This document shows, piece after piece, positions 9,543 to 18,717 of a DNA stretch of 48,091 bases. Made by a program: the position numbers and the translations under genes. Source of the DNA: Candidatus Heimdallarchaeota archaeon (GTDB taxonomy: Archaea; Asgardarchaeota; Heimdallarchaeia; JABLTI01); contig JABCTZ010000040.1 of NCBI GenBank assembly GCA_018238155.1, positions 1 through 48,091 of the forward strand, in the 5' to 3' direction. Within the stretch, counting starts at the first letter, position 1. Each line of letters starts with the position of its first letter. The notes beneath the pieces were generated by a model. The model worked only from the letters and a program-made list of their open reading frames with translations. It made no database searches and was not told the DNA's origin.

Positions 9543-9895
9543 TCAACCTTGACTATTTGTGTATCAAACATGCTCAAAAAATGCCTAGAGACAAAGAATC
9601 AGAAATTAAAATACGAAAGGCGTTGGGTGTCCTTCAAGAAGATGGCGTTTATGCAATGTTTTTATGGATCAACTATAAGAACGCTAACGTAATAATTGAG
9701 AAGCTGGTTGAATTATTAAATGAACCAAAAATTAAGAACAAATTTTTGACATCAGAAAACTTTACTAAGGATTTTAAAAATCTGTGTAACAAATTACAAA
9801 AAATTTCTGAAAATATTGACATGTTATTCTTCTTGAAAAAAATTCTAGAAAGAACTTTAACCTATGCATTATATCATGCTAAAATTGGGGAATGA
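9539..9895 (+). CDS. cmr5: Small subunit Cmr5 (Cas11)
   Basis: This 118-residue, mostly helical protein carries RKALGVLQEDGVYAMFLW, close to the conserved core of Cmr5 small subunits in Cmr/III-C operons. Cas11 proteins stack along the belly of the complex and contact the target RNA. The start overlaps the cmr4 stop by four bases, and the next gene begins 10 nt after its stop, so it is certainly part of the operon. Confidence 0.85.
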   Translation: MINLDYLCIKHAQKMPRDKESEIKIRKALGVLQEDGVYAMFLWINYKNANVIIEKLVELLNEPKIKNKFLTSENFTKDFKNLCNKLQKISENIDMLFFLKKILERTLTYALYHAKIGE

Positions 9896-9905
9896 AGTGA
9901 TAATA

Positions 9906-10865
9906 ATGTGGAAAAGACTTAATATCATTTTTTCATTAAAAAGCCCACTGCATATTGGTTATTTGCCAAAAAAAGGATCAATGGTAGCACCAACAAGACA
10001 TTATATTCTTGGAAAGAATTTTTGGGGTGCAATAACAAAAAAAACAACAGAACATTTGTATACTAAACCAAAATCAAAAGACTATTTTGAAGTTGGAAAA
10101 CAAATTAAGGAAAACTTTCGTTTTGGTTATTTTTATATCTATGATCATGAGAAAAGGATTTATTTACCAACCTATTCAAAAAACGGTTTGATATATGGTC
10201 ATAGAAATAATGAAAATATTGACGTAATGAAATTCGAAAGAAAATTTACTGGAAGTCGAGTTTTAACAGCAATAGAAACTGGAAATAGAACAGCTAAGGA
10301 AGCCTCTCTACATGAAATTAACTTTATAATTGATAAATACAGAGATGAGAATGAAAATATTAGAAACACAAAAATCATTGGTTGTATCTGGATTAGAAAA
10401 GATTGCCAGATAAATAACAAAACGATTGTTTCAAACAATGAAGGAATATTCATTGGTGAATTTAATTTAATCGAAAAATTAACACTAGGTGGAGAACAAA
10501 ACTATGGTTTTGGGTGCGTTAATTTAGAGGGAATAACTAAAGAAAAAATTCTAATAAGGGATGAAAAAACTGACACGGAAGAAATTAAAATAGAAATAAG
10601 AAAAAATGAATCAATTCTTTACCATTTTAAATATAATGAAAGTGTATCTTTCCAAGGAGATATTGAGTTATTAGTTGGTCGTGCATATTTTGATATTAAA
10701 AAAACTAAAATATCCAAAAAAGCAAATTTCGGGTACAAAGAGAAACCAGGTTCAGTTATCTCAAAAGGAATTTATTGTTTTACACCAGGAACTATAATAG
10801 ACTTTGAAAATAAAGATAAAACTATTGAAGCAACCTTACAATGGAATGGAATTATTACACTATGA
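9906..10865 (+). CDS. Cas5-group RAMP (Cmr3/Csx10-like)
   Basis: This 319-residue last gene of the operon has the Cas5-group N terminus KSPLHIGYLP, then TRHYILGKNFWGAITKK. The central loop LGGEQNYGFG is the Gly-rich RNA-binding loop of Cas5/Cmr3 proteins. In Cmr-type complexes this subunit holds the 5' handle of the crRNA and contacts Cas10. It replaces Cmr3 by position, but the N-terminal motifs resemble Csx10 at least as much, so I do not assign a symbol. The ATG at 9906 is preceded by GAAGTGAT; upstream in-frame ATGs lie inside cmr5. No cas6 follows, so crRNA must be matured by an enzyme encoded elsewhere. Confidence 0.8.
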   Translation: MWKRLNIIFSLKSPLHIGYLPKKGSMVAPTRHYILGKNFWGAITKKTTEHLYTKPKSKDYFEVGKQIKENFRFGYFYIYDHEKRIYLPTYSKNGLIYGHRNNENIDVMKFERKFTGSRVLTAIETGNRTAKEASLHEINFIIDKYRDENENIRNTKIIGCIWIRKDCQINNKTIVSNNEGIFIGEFNLIEKLTLGGEQNYGFGCVNLEGITKEKILIRDEKTDTEEIKIEIRKNESILYHFKYNESVSFQGDIELLVGRAYFDIKKTKISKKANFGYKEKPGSVISKGIYCFTPGTIIDFENKDKTIEATLQWNGIITL

Positions 10866-10908
10866 AAAAAAGTCAAATAATATTTTATATTGTAGCAGAT
10901 TTTCTTTA

Positions 10909-11727
10909 TTATGTAATTAATTGCTCAATACTTTCTACCAATTCTTCCAGTTTGCCTTCAAAATTAGCTATTCTAGCTATTGGTTCAACCTCGCCTTTTT
11001 CAATGAGTTTCTCCTGTGCCCCATCCTTCTCCATTTGTTTTGATAGCATAAAAACTCTGATGTCAGTTCTCTCGTTTGCATAATCTCTTATAGTTTGCTC
11101 GAATCTTTTTTTGTCTCCAGTACCTCTAAAAGACACAAAAAGAATTGGTATGGTATTATAATATCTTACTAACTTTTCTATTTGATTTACTTTGATATCA
11201 TTTTTTTTACTTAAAGTGTCCTTCTTTTTAACCTCAATAATTAACTTAACCTTACTATAAGGTATCATTGCATTGCCATCAGCTCTTTCCCAATAGTCTT
11301 CATCATTTTCATAAACAATTATATCAGATTGCGGAATGTGTTTATTATTCTTTTTTGTTTGTAATTCTAGAAACTCATCTTTGTTGTTAATTTTTAGTAC
11401 TTTTAGTTTCTCCTTAATCATTCCATTTACATCAATCTTTCCATTTGCATTTACATATAATCTTCTTGTAAGCTCTTCTCCTTGAGAAGAATATAATTTC
11501 CTTGTATACGCCTTGCAAGGTAAAGAATCATCATTTCCAACGAAAATGTCTCCTTGTTTAAATAACAGCTTGCCTTTAAATTCTTCCTTAAGAAATTCCA
11601 AAAGGAGTTTTTCAGTGATGTAACCAGAGATTTTAGTTTTTCTGGGATTTAACCCATTCCTATAAGGTTCTTCGCATTCTTTTACAAGTTCAATTTGTTT
11701 TTGATTATAATATGTTTCTTTATTCAT
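10909..11727 (-). CDS. DUF6602-like PD-(D/E)XK protein
   Basis: This 272-residue protein is convergent with the cmr operon (43-bp gap). The second half contains PQSDIIVYE (D135) and KLIIEVKKKD (E165-V-K167), the Asp...Glu-x-Lys arrangement of PD-(D/E)XK nucleases, closest in layout to the DUF6602 family found in defence contexts. The first half is charged and helical without known motifs, and the C terminus ends in a predicted helix. It lies inside the block that separates the two parts of the UvrD-type gene, so it probably moved with the CRISPR operon. Whether it cleaves DNA, and whether it works with the III-C complex, is not shown by sequence. Confidence 0.6.
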   Translation of the reverse strand: MNKETYYNQKQIELVKECEEPYRNGLNPRKTKISGYITEKLLLEFLKEEFKGKLLFKQGDIFVGNDDSLPCKAYTRKLYSSQGEELTRRLYVNANGKIDVNGMIKEKLKVLKINNKDEFLELQTKKNNKHIPQSDIIVYENDEDYWERADGNAMIPYSKVKLIIEVKKKDTLSKKNDIKVNQIEKLVRYYNTIPILFVSFRGTGDKKRFEQTIRDYANERTDIRVFMLSKQMEKDGAQEKLIEKGEVEPIARIANFEGKLEELVESIEQLIT

Positions 11728-11934
11728 ACACCTTCACCAACTTGTTAAGTCAAGATAATCAGATGACAGTTTCCTTCACTTAATTAAGTGAATATAATGA
11801 GAAATCAAAGACTCTCACCACATGAACAATTATAGATAGTGTAAATAATTCTTTCTCTACAAGTGGATTAATATCTACTTCAAGTGGAGTAAACATCACT
11901 TTACACACCCAGCACTGAGTCGTAATTGAATCTT

Positions 11935-12987
11935 CTATCTCAAACTAAGTGATTCGAAGAGAAAGTATACATTCAATAATTTAAGCATCTGGAGTAGTTC
12001 GCTCACACAGTGAGATCTTAGAACAGTGCTCCACCAAACAACATTAGCTTCCTTCCAAGAGGAAATCTCTTTGGAAAGACGATTGGGGTTCTGCTCAATA
12101 AATTGACGAGTAGTATCAACAATAACATTGCTACTGCGAAAGTTAGTGGTAATATCTATTGACTCAACATTGGGATATCTTTTAGTGAAAGTAAGAAGGT
12201 TATCAACATCGGTACCACGCCATTGGTAAATACATTGGTCACCATCACCGACAACACAAATATTGCCATTGTCACCAGCTAAAAGAGAGATTAGCTTCTC
12301 CTGAATAGGATTGATATCTTGATACTCGTCAACAATAATATGCTCATAACGATTAGAAACAAGAGAAGCAAAGTCAGAATCTTCATTGAAGAGTTTAACA
12401 ACTTCATTCATCATACCCGAGAAATCAAGGAAACGTTCTTCATCCAAAAGCGTAAGATATTGTTCAAAACAATGACGAAAACTCTCCGGTAAAAAGGAAG
12501 GAGCAATCATCTCTTCACGAACAACATCAACATTAAGACAGAAAATTTCAAAATTGCGATAGCGACGATCAAAGATACGCTCCAAACCAAGACGACGAAA
12601 ATGATTGTAAGTGGAAACGAAAATAATTCGCTGATTCTCATCAAGGACATCATAACTCTTGTATTTGGGTTTGTATTCCTTAAGTAATTCATAACAGAAA
12701 GAATGGACAGTACCAACATACATATCACCCAACTCGGGATTTTCAGGGTGAAGCTCCTGTAAATGTTTGCGAATGCGGAATTTTAGTTCCTCAGCAGCAT
12801 TATCAGTAAAAGTAAATGCTACAATACTAGCAGTATTAACTCCTGTAGCAACAAGTTTTGCAATTCTACGGGTAATAACATCAGTTTTACCAGAACCAGC
12901 ACAAGCAATAATCTGTAGATTCCCATCCCAATGATCTATTGCTTTTTGTTGGTTAGTAGTATATCTCAAGATTGAATCACTTTGCAA
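11935..12987 (-). pseudogene. N-terminal half of a UvrD/Rep helicase, truncated
   Basis: The 350-residue frame carries the first half of a superfamily 1A helicase. It has TTNQQKAI (Q motif), CAGSGKT (Walker A, residues 29-35), AFTFTDNAAEELK, GTVHSF, VDEYQDI, GDGDQCIYQWRG and TTNFRSS (motif IV region). It then stops after a degenerate stretch ending ESLSLR. Motifs V and VI and any nuclease domain are missing; family members are at least 650 residues. Codon use is richer in GC than the flanking defence genes. The matching C-terminal nuclease remnant lies 11 kb away at 262-862 on the same strand. I infer that one gene was split by the inserted CRISPR cassette, with loss of the middle. Confidence 0.75.
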
Positions 12988-13048
12988 AGAGGGGTTTTTG
13001 ATACAATTTATTATTATAAAGATTTTTTTTATTTGTGATTACAGCATA

Positions 13049-13798
13049 CTAGAGAGGTTGTCTCCAAAGATGAAACAATTTATCTAATTCAGGATGATCT
13101 GCACCAAATCTTTCTGTGCTTTCTTTAACCCACTGTTCTAAAATTATTTCTCTAAATTGACCCATATTTCTTACAATTTCCAGGAAAGCTTCGTGATTTA
13201 ATATTACAAATAGATCTTCTTTAGATAATAGATCCTGCCAATTTTCAGATGCCTTGAAACTTAACCATTGTAACTTTTTGCCTTTTATTCTATGTTCTTG
13301 GAAATTTTCTAATAGATTACCCGAATTTGTCAATAGTCCAAATATTTGGATATTTTCATCCTTTACTTTTCTAATATGTTGCAATGGTTGGTCAATAATA
13401 ATATTGCGAATATCGAATAGTAATTGAATGATTTCTTCAGGGAGTATTTTAGTAGTTTCAATTATTGAAACTAAATGATTTATGTTTTCAGCTTTAAGCT
13501 CGAAAGATAGCAATTTAGATGTTTGTTTTGAGAAATCAATTAGCAAGTTTCTAATTCTAGTCGGAGATTTAAATTTAGATTTTGGACCTTGACTAACTTG
13601 TTCCATTACTAATGGAAAATAATAAGCGATAAACTGTTTTGCAAGATAAACAGCAGGTATAAAATGCAAATAATTTGAAGGGCATTCCTTAGAGTTTTGT
13701 TCTATGTAATCAACTATGCTCATCAAAAGGGCAATTTTATAAGTTGTTGTTTTTACTCCTTCATTCAATATTATTTGAAACATTTGATAATTGTTCAT
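13049..13798 (-). CDS. Helical domain of HNH-type restriction proteins, without an HNH
   Basis: This 249-residue helical protein begins with FQIILNEGVKTTTYKIALLMSIVDYIEQ. That opening resembles the N-terminal region of a family of large HNH endonucleases found in defence islands (KTxTYKxALL). No C-x2-C pairs or HNH signature follow, and the protein ends at LWRQPL. Either it is a stand-alone helper or the catalytic part has been lost; the truncated helicase lies only 61 bp downstream, so decay at this border is plausible. It follows the small protein at 13985 by one base, with GGAG before its ATG, so the two are co-translated. Confidence 0.5.
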   Translation of the reverse strand: MNNYQMFQIILNEGVKTTTYKIALLMSIVDYIEQNSKECPSNYLHFIPAVYLAKQFIAYYFPLVMEQVSQGPKSKFKSPTRIRNLLIDFSKQTSKLLSFELKAENINHLVSIIETTKILPEEIIQLLFDIRNIIIDQPLQHIRKVKDENIQIFGLLTNSGNLLENFQEHRIKGKKLQWLSFKASENWQDLLSKEDLFVILNHEAFLEIVRNMGQFREIILEQWVKESTERFGADHPELDKLFHLWRQPL

Positions 13799-13799
13799 T

Positions 13800-13985
13800 T
13801 TAGATTACTCCTCCATTTTTCGTTTTAGTTATAATTTCAGTATTGAATAATTCTTTTAATATTATATTCAGTGTTTTTAGGTACAATCCTATGCTGTCTT
13901 TTATTTCATTCCAAGTTCTAATACCATCAACAACAATGGCTTTAATCTCTCTTCCTTTCCAAGATTCTAGGCAGGGATAGTTCAA
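13800..13985 (-). CDS. Small winged-helix-like protein
   Basis: This 61-residue protein has the pattern of a short winged helix: EIKAIVVDG, then NEIKDSIG, then LNIILKELFNTEIITK and a GG turn at the end. Its stop codon is one base from the start of the next gene, and the GGAG within its last codons serves that gene as ribosome binding site. It may act as a DNA-binding or regulatory partner of the 249-residue protein. No catalytic motif is present. Confidence 0.5.
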   Translation of the reverse strand: MNYPCLESWKGREIKAIVVDGIRTWNEIKDSIGLYLKTLNIILKELFNTEIITKTKNGGVI

Positions 13986-14110
13986 TTATCGTATTTTATC
14001 ACGTCCTTATTCTCTTCAAATTGATTCATTGTAATACTCTTTAATTTCAGTAAATATCCAGATTGTTCTTCTTTTGTAAATAAAACTCACTCTTGTCCTA
14101 TTGCTTGAGT

Positions 14111-17050
14111 TTATTTGAAAATAAATTTTTTGAATGGATTTCCATGTAAATCATAAACGCCCCAATCATAAAGATTAGTCATTGATTCCTTCTGATATAT
14201 TTTATTTCGAGCGGTAAACAATGCTTCAACAACGGATGCACCACTGATTAAAGCCCTGTAAAAATGTGGCATAAAATAAGGACCTATTTCATCAAGTAAT
14301 GGCCAATTTGTTGCAATTACTGAATTTACATTCGCCAAATATAACCCTCTCTTTAACCCATATAACTCATCTCCTTGTCTAACTCTTTCACGACCAGTTT
14401 CACAAGCACTTAAAATAAACAACGGACTAATTTTGAATTTATTCAAAGATATTTCAGTTGCAGTAAAAGGAGTAAAAGATTCAGCAGAGTAGAATTTAAG
14501 ATGACTAATCCATGGGTTAATAGCATTGAATTCACCATGCCCTGCAAAGTGAATTATATCAAAATTACTTTTCATTTTTTGTTTAAAATTCTCAACAGTA
14601 GCGTTTTCTTCATTAAGAATATCAATAAAACTCTCTTTTCTATCTAAAAGTTCAGCAAAGAGGTTAGATATTCTATTAATCTCAACTTTTGCACCAATTA
14701 AATTAAGTTCCGGCACATTAAAATTTGGATTTTGAATAGCAATAATTTTTGATTTTTCATTCTGAACTTCCTTCTTTATACAAGAATGGAGCAAAATTAT
14801 ACTATTCGCATTAACACTCGGAATTTCTAATCCTAAGTAAGTATCTTTCTTAGTTGTTATTGCCCAAGGTAATGTATGAAAAATACCCCAAGGTATTACA
14901 ATGAGTAAATTCTTTTTCAAAGTAATTTCCCAAAGTTCCTTATCAATTAGATTACCTTGGTATTTTGATAATTCATCTAAAATCCTCTCAATATTTTCTC
15001 CTTTGATTATACCTTTATTGAGATTTTGTAAGATCTTTCCTAAATCCCTTATATCTATATCAACTTCGGAAAATAATTGCATTGTTTCATTTTCTATTGC
15101 TATAATATTCATTTTTTCATCGGAAATTAAGAAATACCAAATTATTGCTTCATTCTCATGTTTGAATACCTCATCAATAAATGAACTTGGGTTAAATTCA
15201 GAACTAATTCTAAGAAAACTTGGATCAGTGCATTTTTCTTGTATTTGAACCCGGATCAAACGTAGTTCGTTTTCTTTCATCATTAATTCTCTACGAGATG
15301 AATTTACTTCAGTTTGATCCTTCTGTGTGATCACCTTATATCTTATACTATTAATTATACTACAAATTTCCTTTTCTTTTAGTAATAAATCTCTATAATC
15401 TGGACAAGAAATTATTGAATGAGCACTTTCATTTTCTAATTTATCTACAATTTCTCTTGATTTTATTGCTTCCATGTATTTTATAATATCGAATAAATGT
15501 TCATTTTTTCTTTCATTACTATAAATTTCAATTAGAAGTCCTATCATAGAAGAATATGTAGCTAAGATACTCTTTCGAAATGATAACCTGTCTCCTTCTG
15601 CAGCAATATCTGAAGTTAAAACTTCATAAATATCTATTGATTCTTTTAATTTCACATAAGCCTTCTGATATTCACCATTATTTTTATGAATTATGCTAAT
15701 AATTCTATTTAGGGAGGCTTCTGAATATCTATCTCCCGTTTTCTTAGAAAAATCCATAGCATTGTCAATATATTTTGTAGCTGATAAAATATCACTTTGC
15801 TCAAGAGCTATTTCAGACTTTATTATCAAACAACTAATAATTAAATCAATACTCTCCATTTCAGAAGCTAATTCATAAGCATATTCTATGAGGTTAGATT
15901 TTTCAACTATATCCTCAAAAAAATTGATTTTCATAAGTAGCGCGGAAATTGTATTTCTCTTATCATTGATTTTTATTGATAAATTGTAAGCTTCTTCAAT
16001 TAATTCCAATGCATGTTTCTCTTGATCTTTCGATTTATCACTGTCAAGATTTTTATTTAAATGCAAGATTGTTGCTGCTAAATTTAGTAAAGCTCCACTT
16101 CGTTTATAGTTGGCTCCTATCTCGTCAACATACTTTAGTACCTCTATATACATTTCATACGCTGGCTCATTTTTACCCCAATATGAATAAACAACTGCTA
16201 TATTATTTAATGCTGTGGCAATTTCTTTTTTATCGCCAATGTTTCTAGCAATATCCAATGCTTTTTTATGATTTTCAAGAGCTTTTTGTAAATGTCCAAT
16301 TTGTCTATAAGCAGTTCCTAGATTGTTGTAACATGTTTCTTCAAACATTATGTCTTGAATTTTGATTGCATATTGTAAATTTTTTTCATAAATCCTAATT
16401 GCTTCTTTATTTCTTCCCGAAATAAGATAGAGTATTGCTAATTCATTATTTGCACTTGCATAAACTCTTGGAAAGCGATACCTCTTTGAGAAATCTAATG
16501 CAAGTTTTAGGAATTCTTCTGACAATTGAAAATCCCCTACAAAATGATAATAACGCCCAATATTTCTTATTTGTAATATTAAATCTTCTAATAGATTATT
16601 TTCTTTTGATATTTTCAATGCTGCTTGTAGATTGGATAAAGCTTTCCAATAATTACCTTGTTCCTGATATACCAAGCCAAGATTGTTTAAAGATTTAGAT
16701 TTAATTTCAGCAATATTCTCAGCTTCGGCTAATTCTAGTGCTTGTGAACAATATTTGAGACATTCCTCTAACTCATTTTTAGTTCGAAAACATTCACAAA
16801 TACCATATAATGCTTGGCATTCAATATATTTGTTAGATGTTTTTTTAGCTGATTCTGCAATCTTGAAATTAATTTTCAGGGCAAAATCAAAACACGATTT
16901 TTGATGAAAAACAACTGATTCCGCAAATAATTTTGAATACATAATCCTTAGTTGATTTCCAATGGCACTATTATATCCTGTTGACTGAAACAAGTTTGTC
17001 AGTTCATCTAATTTCTTTAATCTTTCATTTGGGTCTTCCAAAAATTGCAC
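14111..17050 (-). CDS. TPR-CHAT caspase-like protease
   Basis: This is a 979-residue protein. The N-terminal two thirds are tetratricopeptide repeats, with many copies of the pattern A-x3-L-G-x2-Y / N-N-L-x2-x-Y (for example NNLGLVYQEQGNY and NNLGTAYRQIGHL). The C-terminal domain is a CHAT (caspase HetF-associated with TPRs) peptidase. FAGHGE supplies the catalytic His (H838) and LSACETG the Cys (C883), followed by VIATNWPLLD and an ending YDLHGNPFK. TPR-CHAT proteins act in prokaryotic immunity; in subtype III-E one (Csx29) is bound and switched on by the type III effector. Here it is 3.2 kb from a type III-C operon whose Cas10 cannot signal with cOA. That makes a direct protein-protein trigger worth testing, but physical linkage is only moderate and the gene may be independent. 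Confidence 0.9.
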   Translation of the reverse strand: MQFLEDPNERLKKLDELTNLFQSTGYNSAIGNQLRIMYSKLFAESVVFHQKSCFDFALKINFKIAESAKKTSNKYIECQALYGICECFRTKNELEECLKYCSQALELAEAENIAEIKSKSLNNLGLVYQEQGNYWKALSNLQAALKISKENNLLEDLILQIRNIGRYYHFVGDFQLSEEFLKLALDFSKRYRFPRVYASANNELAILYLISGRNKEAIRIYEKNLQYAIKIQDIMFEETCYNNLGTAYRQIGHLQKALENHKKALDIARNIGDKKEIATALNNIAVVYSYWGKNEPAYEMYIEVLKYVDEIGANYKRSGALLNLAATILHLNKNLDSDKSKDQEKHALELIEEAYNLSIKINDKRNTISALLMKINFFEDIVEKSNLIEYAYELASEMESIDLIISCLIIKSEIALEQSDILSATKYIDNAMDFSKKTGDRYSEASLNRIISIIHKNNGEYQKAYVKLKESIDIYEVLTSDIAAEGDRLSFRKSILATYSSMIGLLIEIYSNERKNEHLFDIIKYMEAIKSREIVDKLENESAHSIISCPDYRDLLLKEKEICSIINSIRYKVITQKDQTEVNSSRRELMMKENELRLIRVQIQEKCTDPSFLRISSEFNPSSFIDEVFKHENEAIIWYFLISDEKMNIIAIENETMQLFSEVDIDIRDLGKILQNLNKGIIKGENIERILDELSKYQGNLIDKELWEITLKKNLLIVIPWGIFHTLPWAITTKKDTYLGLEIPSVNANSIILLHSCIKKEVQNEKSKIIAIQNPNFNVPELNLIGAKVEINRISNLFAELLDRKESFIDILNEENATVENFKQKMKSNFDIIHFAGHGEFNAINPWISHLKFYSAESFTPFTATEISLNKFKISPLFILSACETGRERVRQGDELYGLKRGLYLANVNSVIATNWPLLDEIGPYFMPHFYRALISGASVVEALFTARNKIYQKESMTNLYDWGVYDLHGNPFKKFIFK

Positions 17051-17251
17051 ATTCCTTTTCTGAATTATTGATTTCTATATTATCCCACAAAGATAATAAG
17101 CGAAACAATTTAAAAAGATAATTCTGGCCCTCTTTTCTCAACTAATCCTTTCTTCTTTGAAGATCAGGACAAAAAACAACTATTTCTTTCCAAAGACTCT
17201 CTTAATGATTAAGAAATATTTGATAATTTAATTCATCATTTTTCTAAAATT

Positions 17252-17854
17252 CTAGATTAATAAACCACTTTTCCAATTGAATTTATATGTCAAGTTACCA
17301 TCCCACATTTTTTTCTTTTCCACATAAGCTTCAGATAAATTTGAATATCCTAACTCATCTAAGGGCTCATTTTTCTTCATCAAAATAAATTGAGAATAAA
17401 TTGGTATTCTATATTTTTTTGTACTAACATCCAATTGAAATTTCCTATATCCTAGAACAGCACGTTCATTTATAATTCCAAACCAATCTTTTTTACTCTT
17501 AGATTTCACGTCGAATCCAATTAACAAACCTTTGGCTAGTAATAGAAAATCAGGCATTTCATTTTTCATCTGAACTCGTTTATTCCTCAAATCTTTTCCT
17601 AAATGAAATATTAAATAGCCTTTGTTTATTAATAGTTTTAAAATGGATTCCGAAGCTCTATCGTGCATTTGATAATTCTTAAGAAATTGTTCTTTTGTTT
17701 TGATTGGTTTATAATCTAAAATTTCACCATATTCCTTTTCCATATAATTTCGAATGTTTAGTAAAACCTCTTTTAATTCAGGTTTTTCTTTAAAAATATT
17801 CAATAATTCTTCTTTTTTTTTCTGTAGCGCTAATTCTATGATAGATTCTTCCAA
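17252..17854 (-). CDS. PD-(D/E)XK restriction-type nuclease
   Basis: This 200-residue protein has MPDFLLLAKGLLIGFDVKSKSK. P101-D102 and D115-x-K117 form the PD-(D/E)XK active site on adjacent strands, and a Tyr-rich strand region follows. Nothing else is recognisable, as is usual for type II restriction enzymes and Holliday-junction-type nucleases. It lies directly downstream of two DNA methyltransferases on the same strand (62 bp), so it is most likely the nuclease of that restriction-modification locus. The recognition site cannot be read from sequence. Confidence 0.65.
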   Translation of the reverse strand: MEESIIELALQKKKEELLNIFKEKPELKEVLLNIRNYMEKEYGEILDYKPIKTKEQFLKNYQMHDRASESILKLLINKGYLIFHLGKDLRNKRVQMKNEMPDFLLLAKGLLIGFDVKSKSKKDWFGIINERAVLGYRKFQLDVSTKKYRIPIYSQFILMKKNEPLDELGYSNLSEAYVEKKKMWDGNLTYKFNWKSGLLI

Positions 17855-17916
17855 GAATACCCTCTCTAATTATAGAGGTAGAATTTTGTTTAAATAATTC
17901 TAATTATTAAGGCAAT

Positions 17917-18663
17917 TCAGCACTTCTTTCCAATTATAATATATTCATGAGCTAATAGAAACAAACCTTTATCTAGAACTTTTTTTCTAACTTTTTCGTT
18001 TCCAAATAAAAAGCTATTAGTTCTAGCTTGTATATGAACAATTATTCTTTGTAATGAGAAACCAATTTCTTCAAACATTAATTGTGTTTTATACCCTAAT
18101 GGATGAAATTTCCATCCGTCTATTGCATCACCAATTACTACACAACAATATTTTTGAGGTTTTAGAACACGATACATTTCTTCGAAACTTTTTTCTAAAC
18201 CTTCTAAATATTGTCTATAATGTTTTGAATTACCTAAACATTGCTCCTCACTACTATACGAAATCAAATTCCAATAAGGTGGAGAAGTAACAATTAAGTC
18301 AATACTATTATCTTTTAATATTAAATTCTTAGCATCACATATTTCAGCACGAGAAATTATATCTTCTCTTCTAATTTTCATAATTTTCTCATTTGATAAA
18401 TTAATAGCATTCGGATTAATATCGAATCCAATAGAATTCCTTCCCAATTTAAGAGCTTCAATTAATGTTGTTCCTCCACCCAAGAATGGATCGAGAATAA
18501 AATCTCCTTTTGTTGTATATTTTTCAATCAAAATTCTAGGGATTTTTGGTGGAAATTTTCCAGGATAATTTTTCAAACTATGAACTTTATCATGGCTAGG
18601 ATAATCTTCAGGGAAGAACCAGATTGTTGTTTCATAATTTTGCATCCAAGCTATATCTACCAT
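17917..18663 (-). CDS. DNA methyltransferase (N4-C/N6-A type), first of two
   Basis: The 248-residue enzyme has motif I DPFLGGGTT (58-66), the SAM-site acidic GFDINP, and motif IV TSPPYW (126-131). Ser/Thr-Pro-Pro-Tyr is typical of amino-methyltransferases, with TSPPYW commonest in N4-cytosine enzymes. Motif order is I then IV, and the specificity region must be short and C-terminal. I chose the ATG at 18663 over the TTG four codons upstream. Together with the second methyltransferase 54 bp upstream and the nuclease 62 bp downstream it forms a compact restriction-modification-like unit. Two enzymes would be expected for an asymmetric site. Confidence 0.85.
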   Translation of the reverse strand: MVDIAWMQNYETTIWFFPEDYPSHDKVHSLKNYPGKFPPKIPRILIEKYTTKGDFILDPFLGGGTTLIEALKLGRNSIGFDINPNAINLSNEKIMKIRREDIISRAEICDAKNLILKDNSIDLIVTSPPYWNLISYSSEEQCLGNSKHYRQYLEGLEKSFEEMYRVLKPQKYCCVVIGDAIDGWKFHPLGYKTQLMFEEIGFSLQRIIVHIQARTNSFLFGNEKVRKKVLDKGLFLLAHEYIIIGKKC

Positions 18664-18717
18664 AGTCTTCGACAAAAATTCTTGAAGAAACTAAAAAAAC
18701 ACCACGGAAAAAAATCA

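Noticed and set aside
14901..16904. Several plus-strand frames inside the TPR-CHAT gene
   Set aside because: All lie antisense to a full-length 979-residue protein with clear TPR and CHAT motifs.
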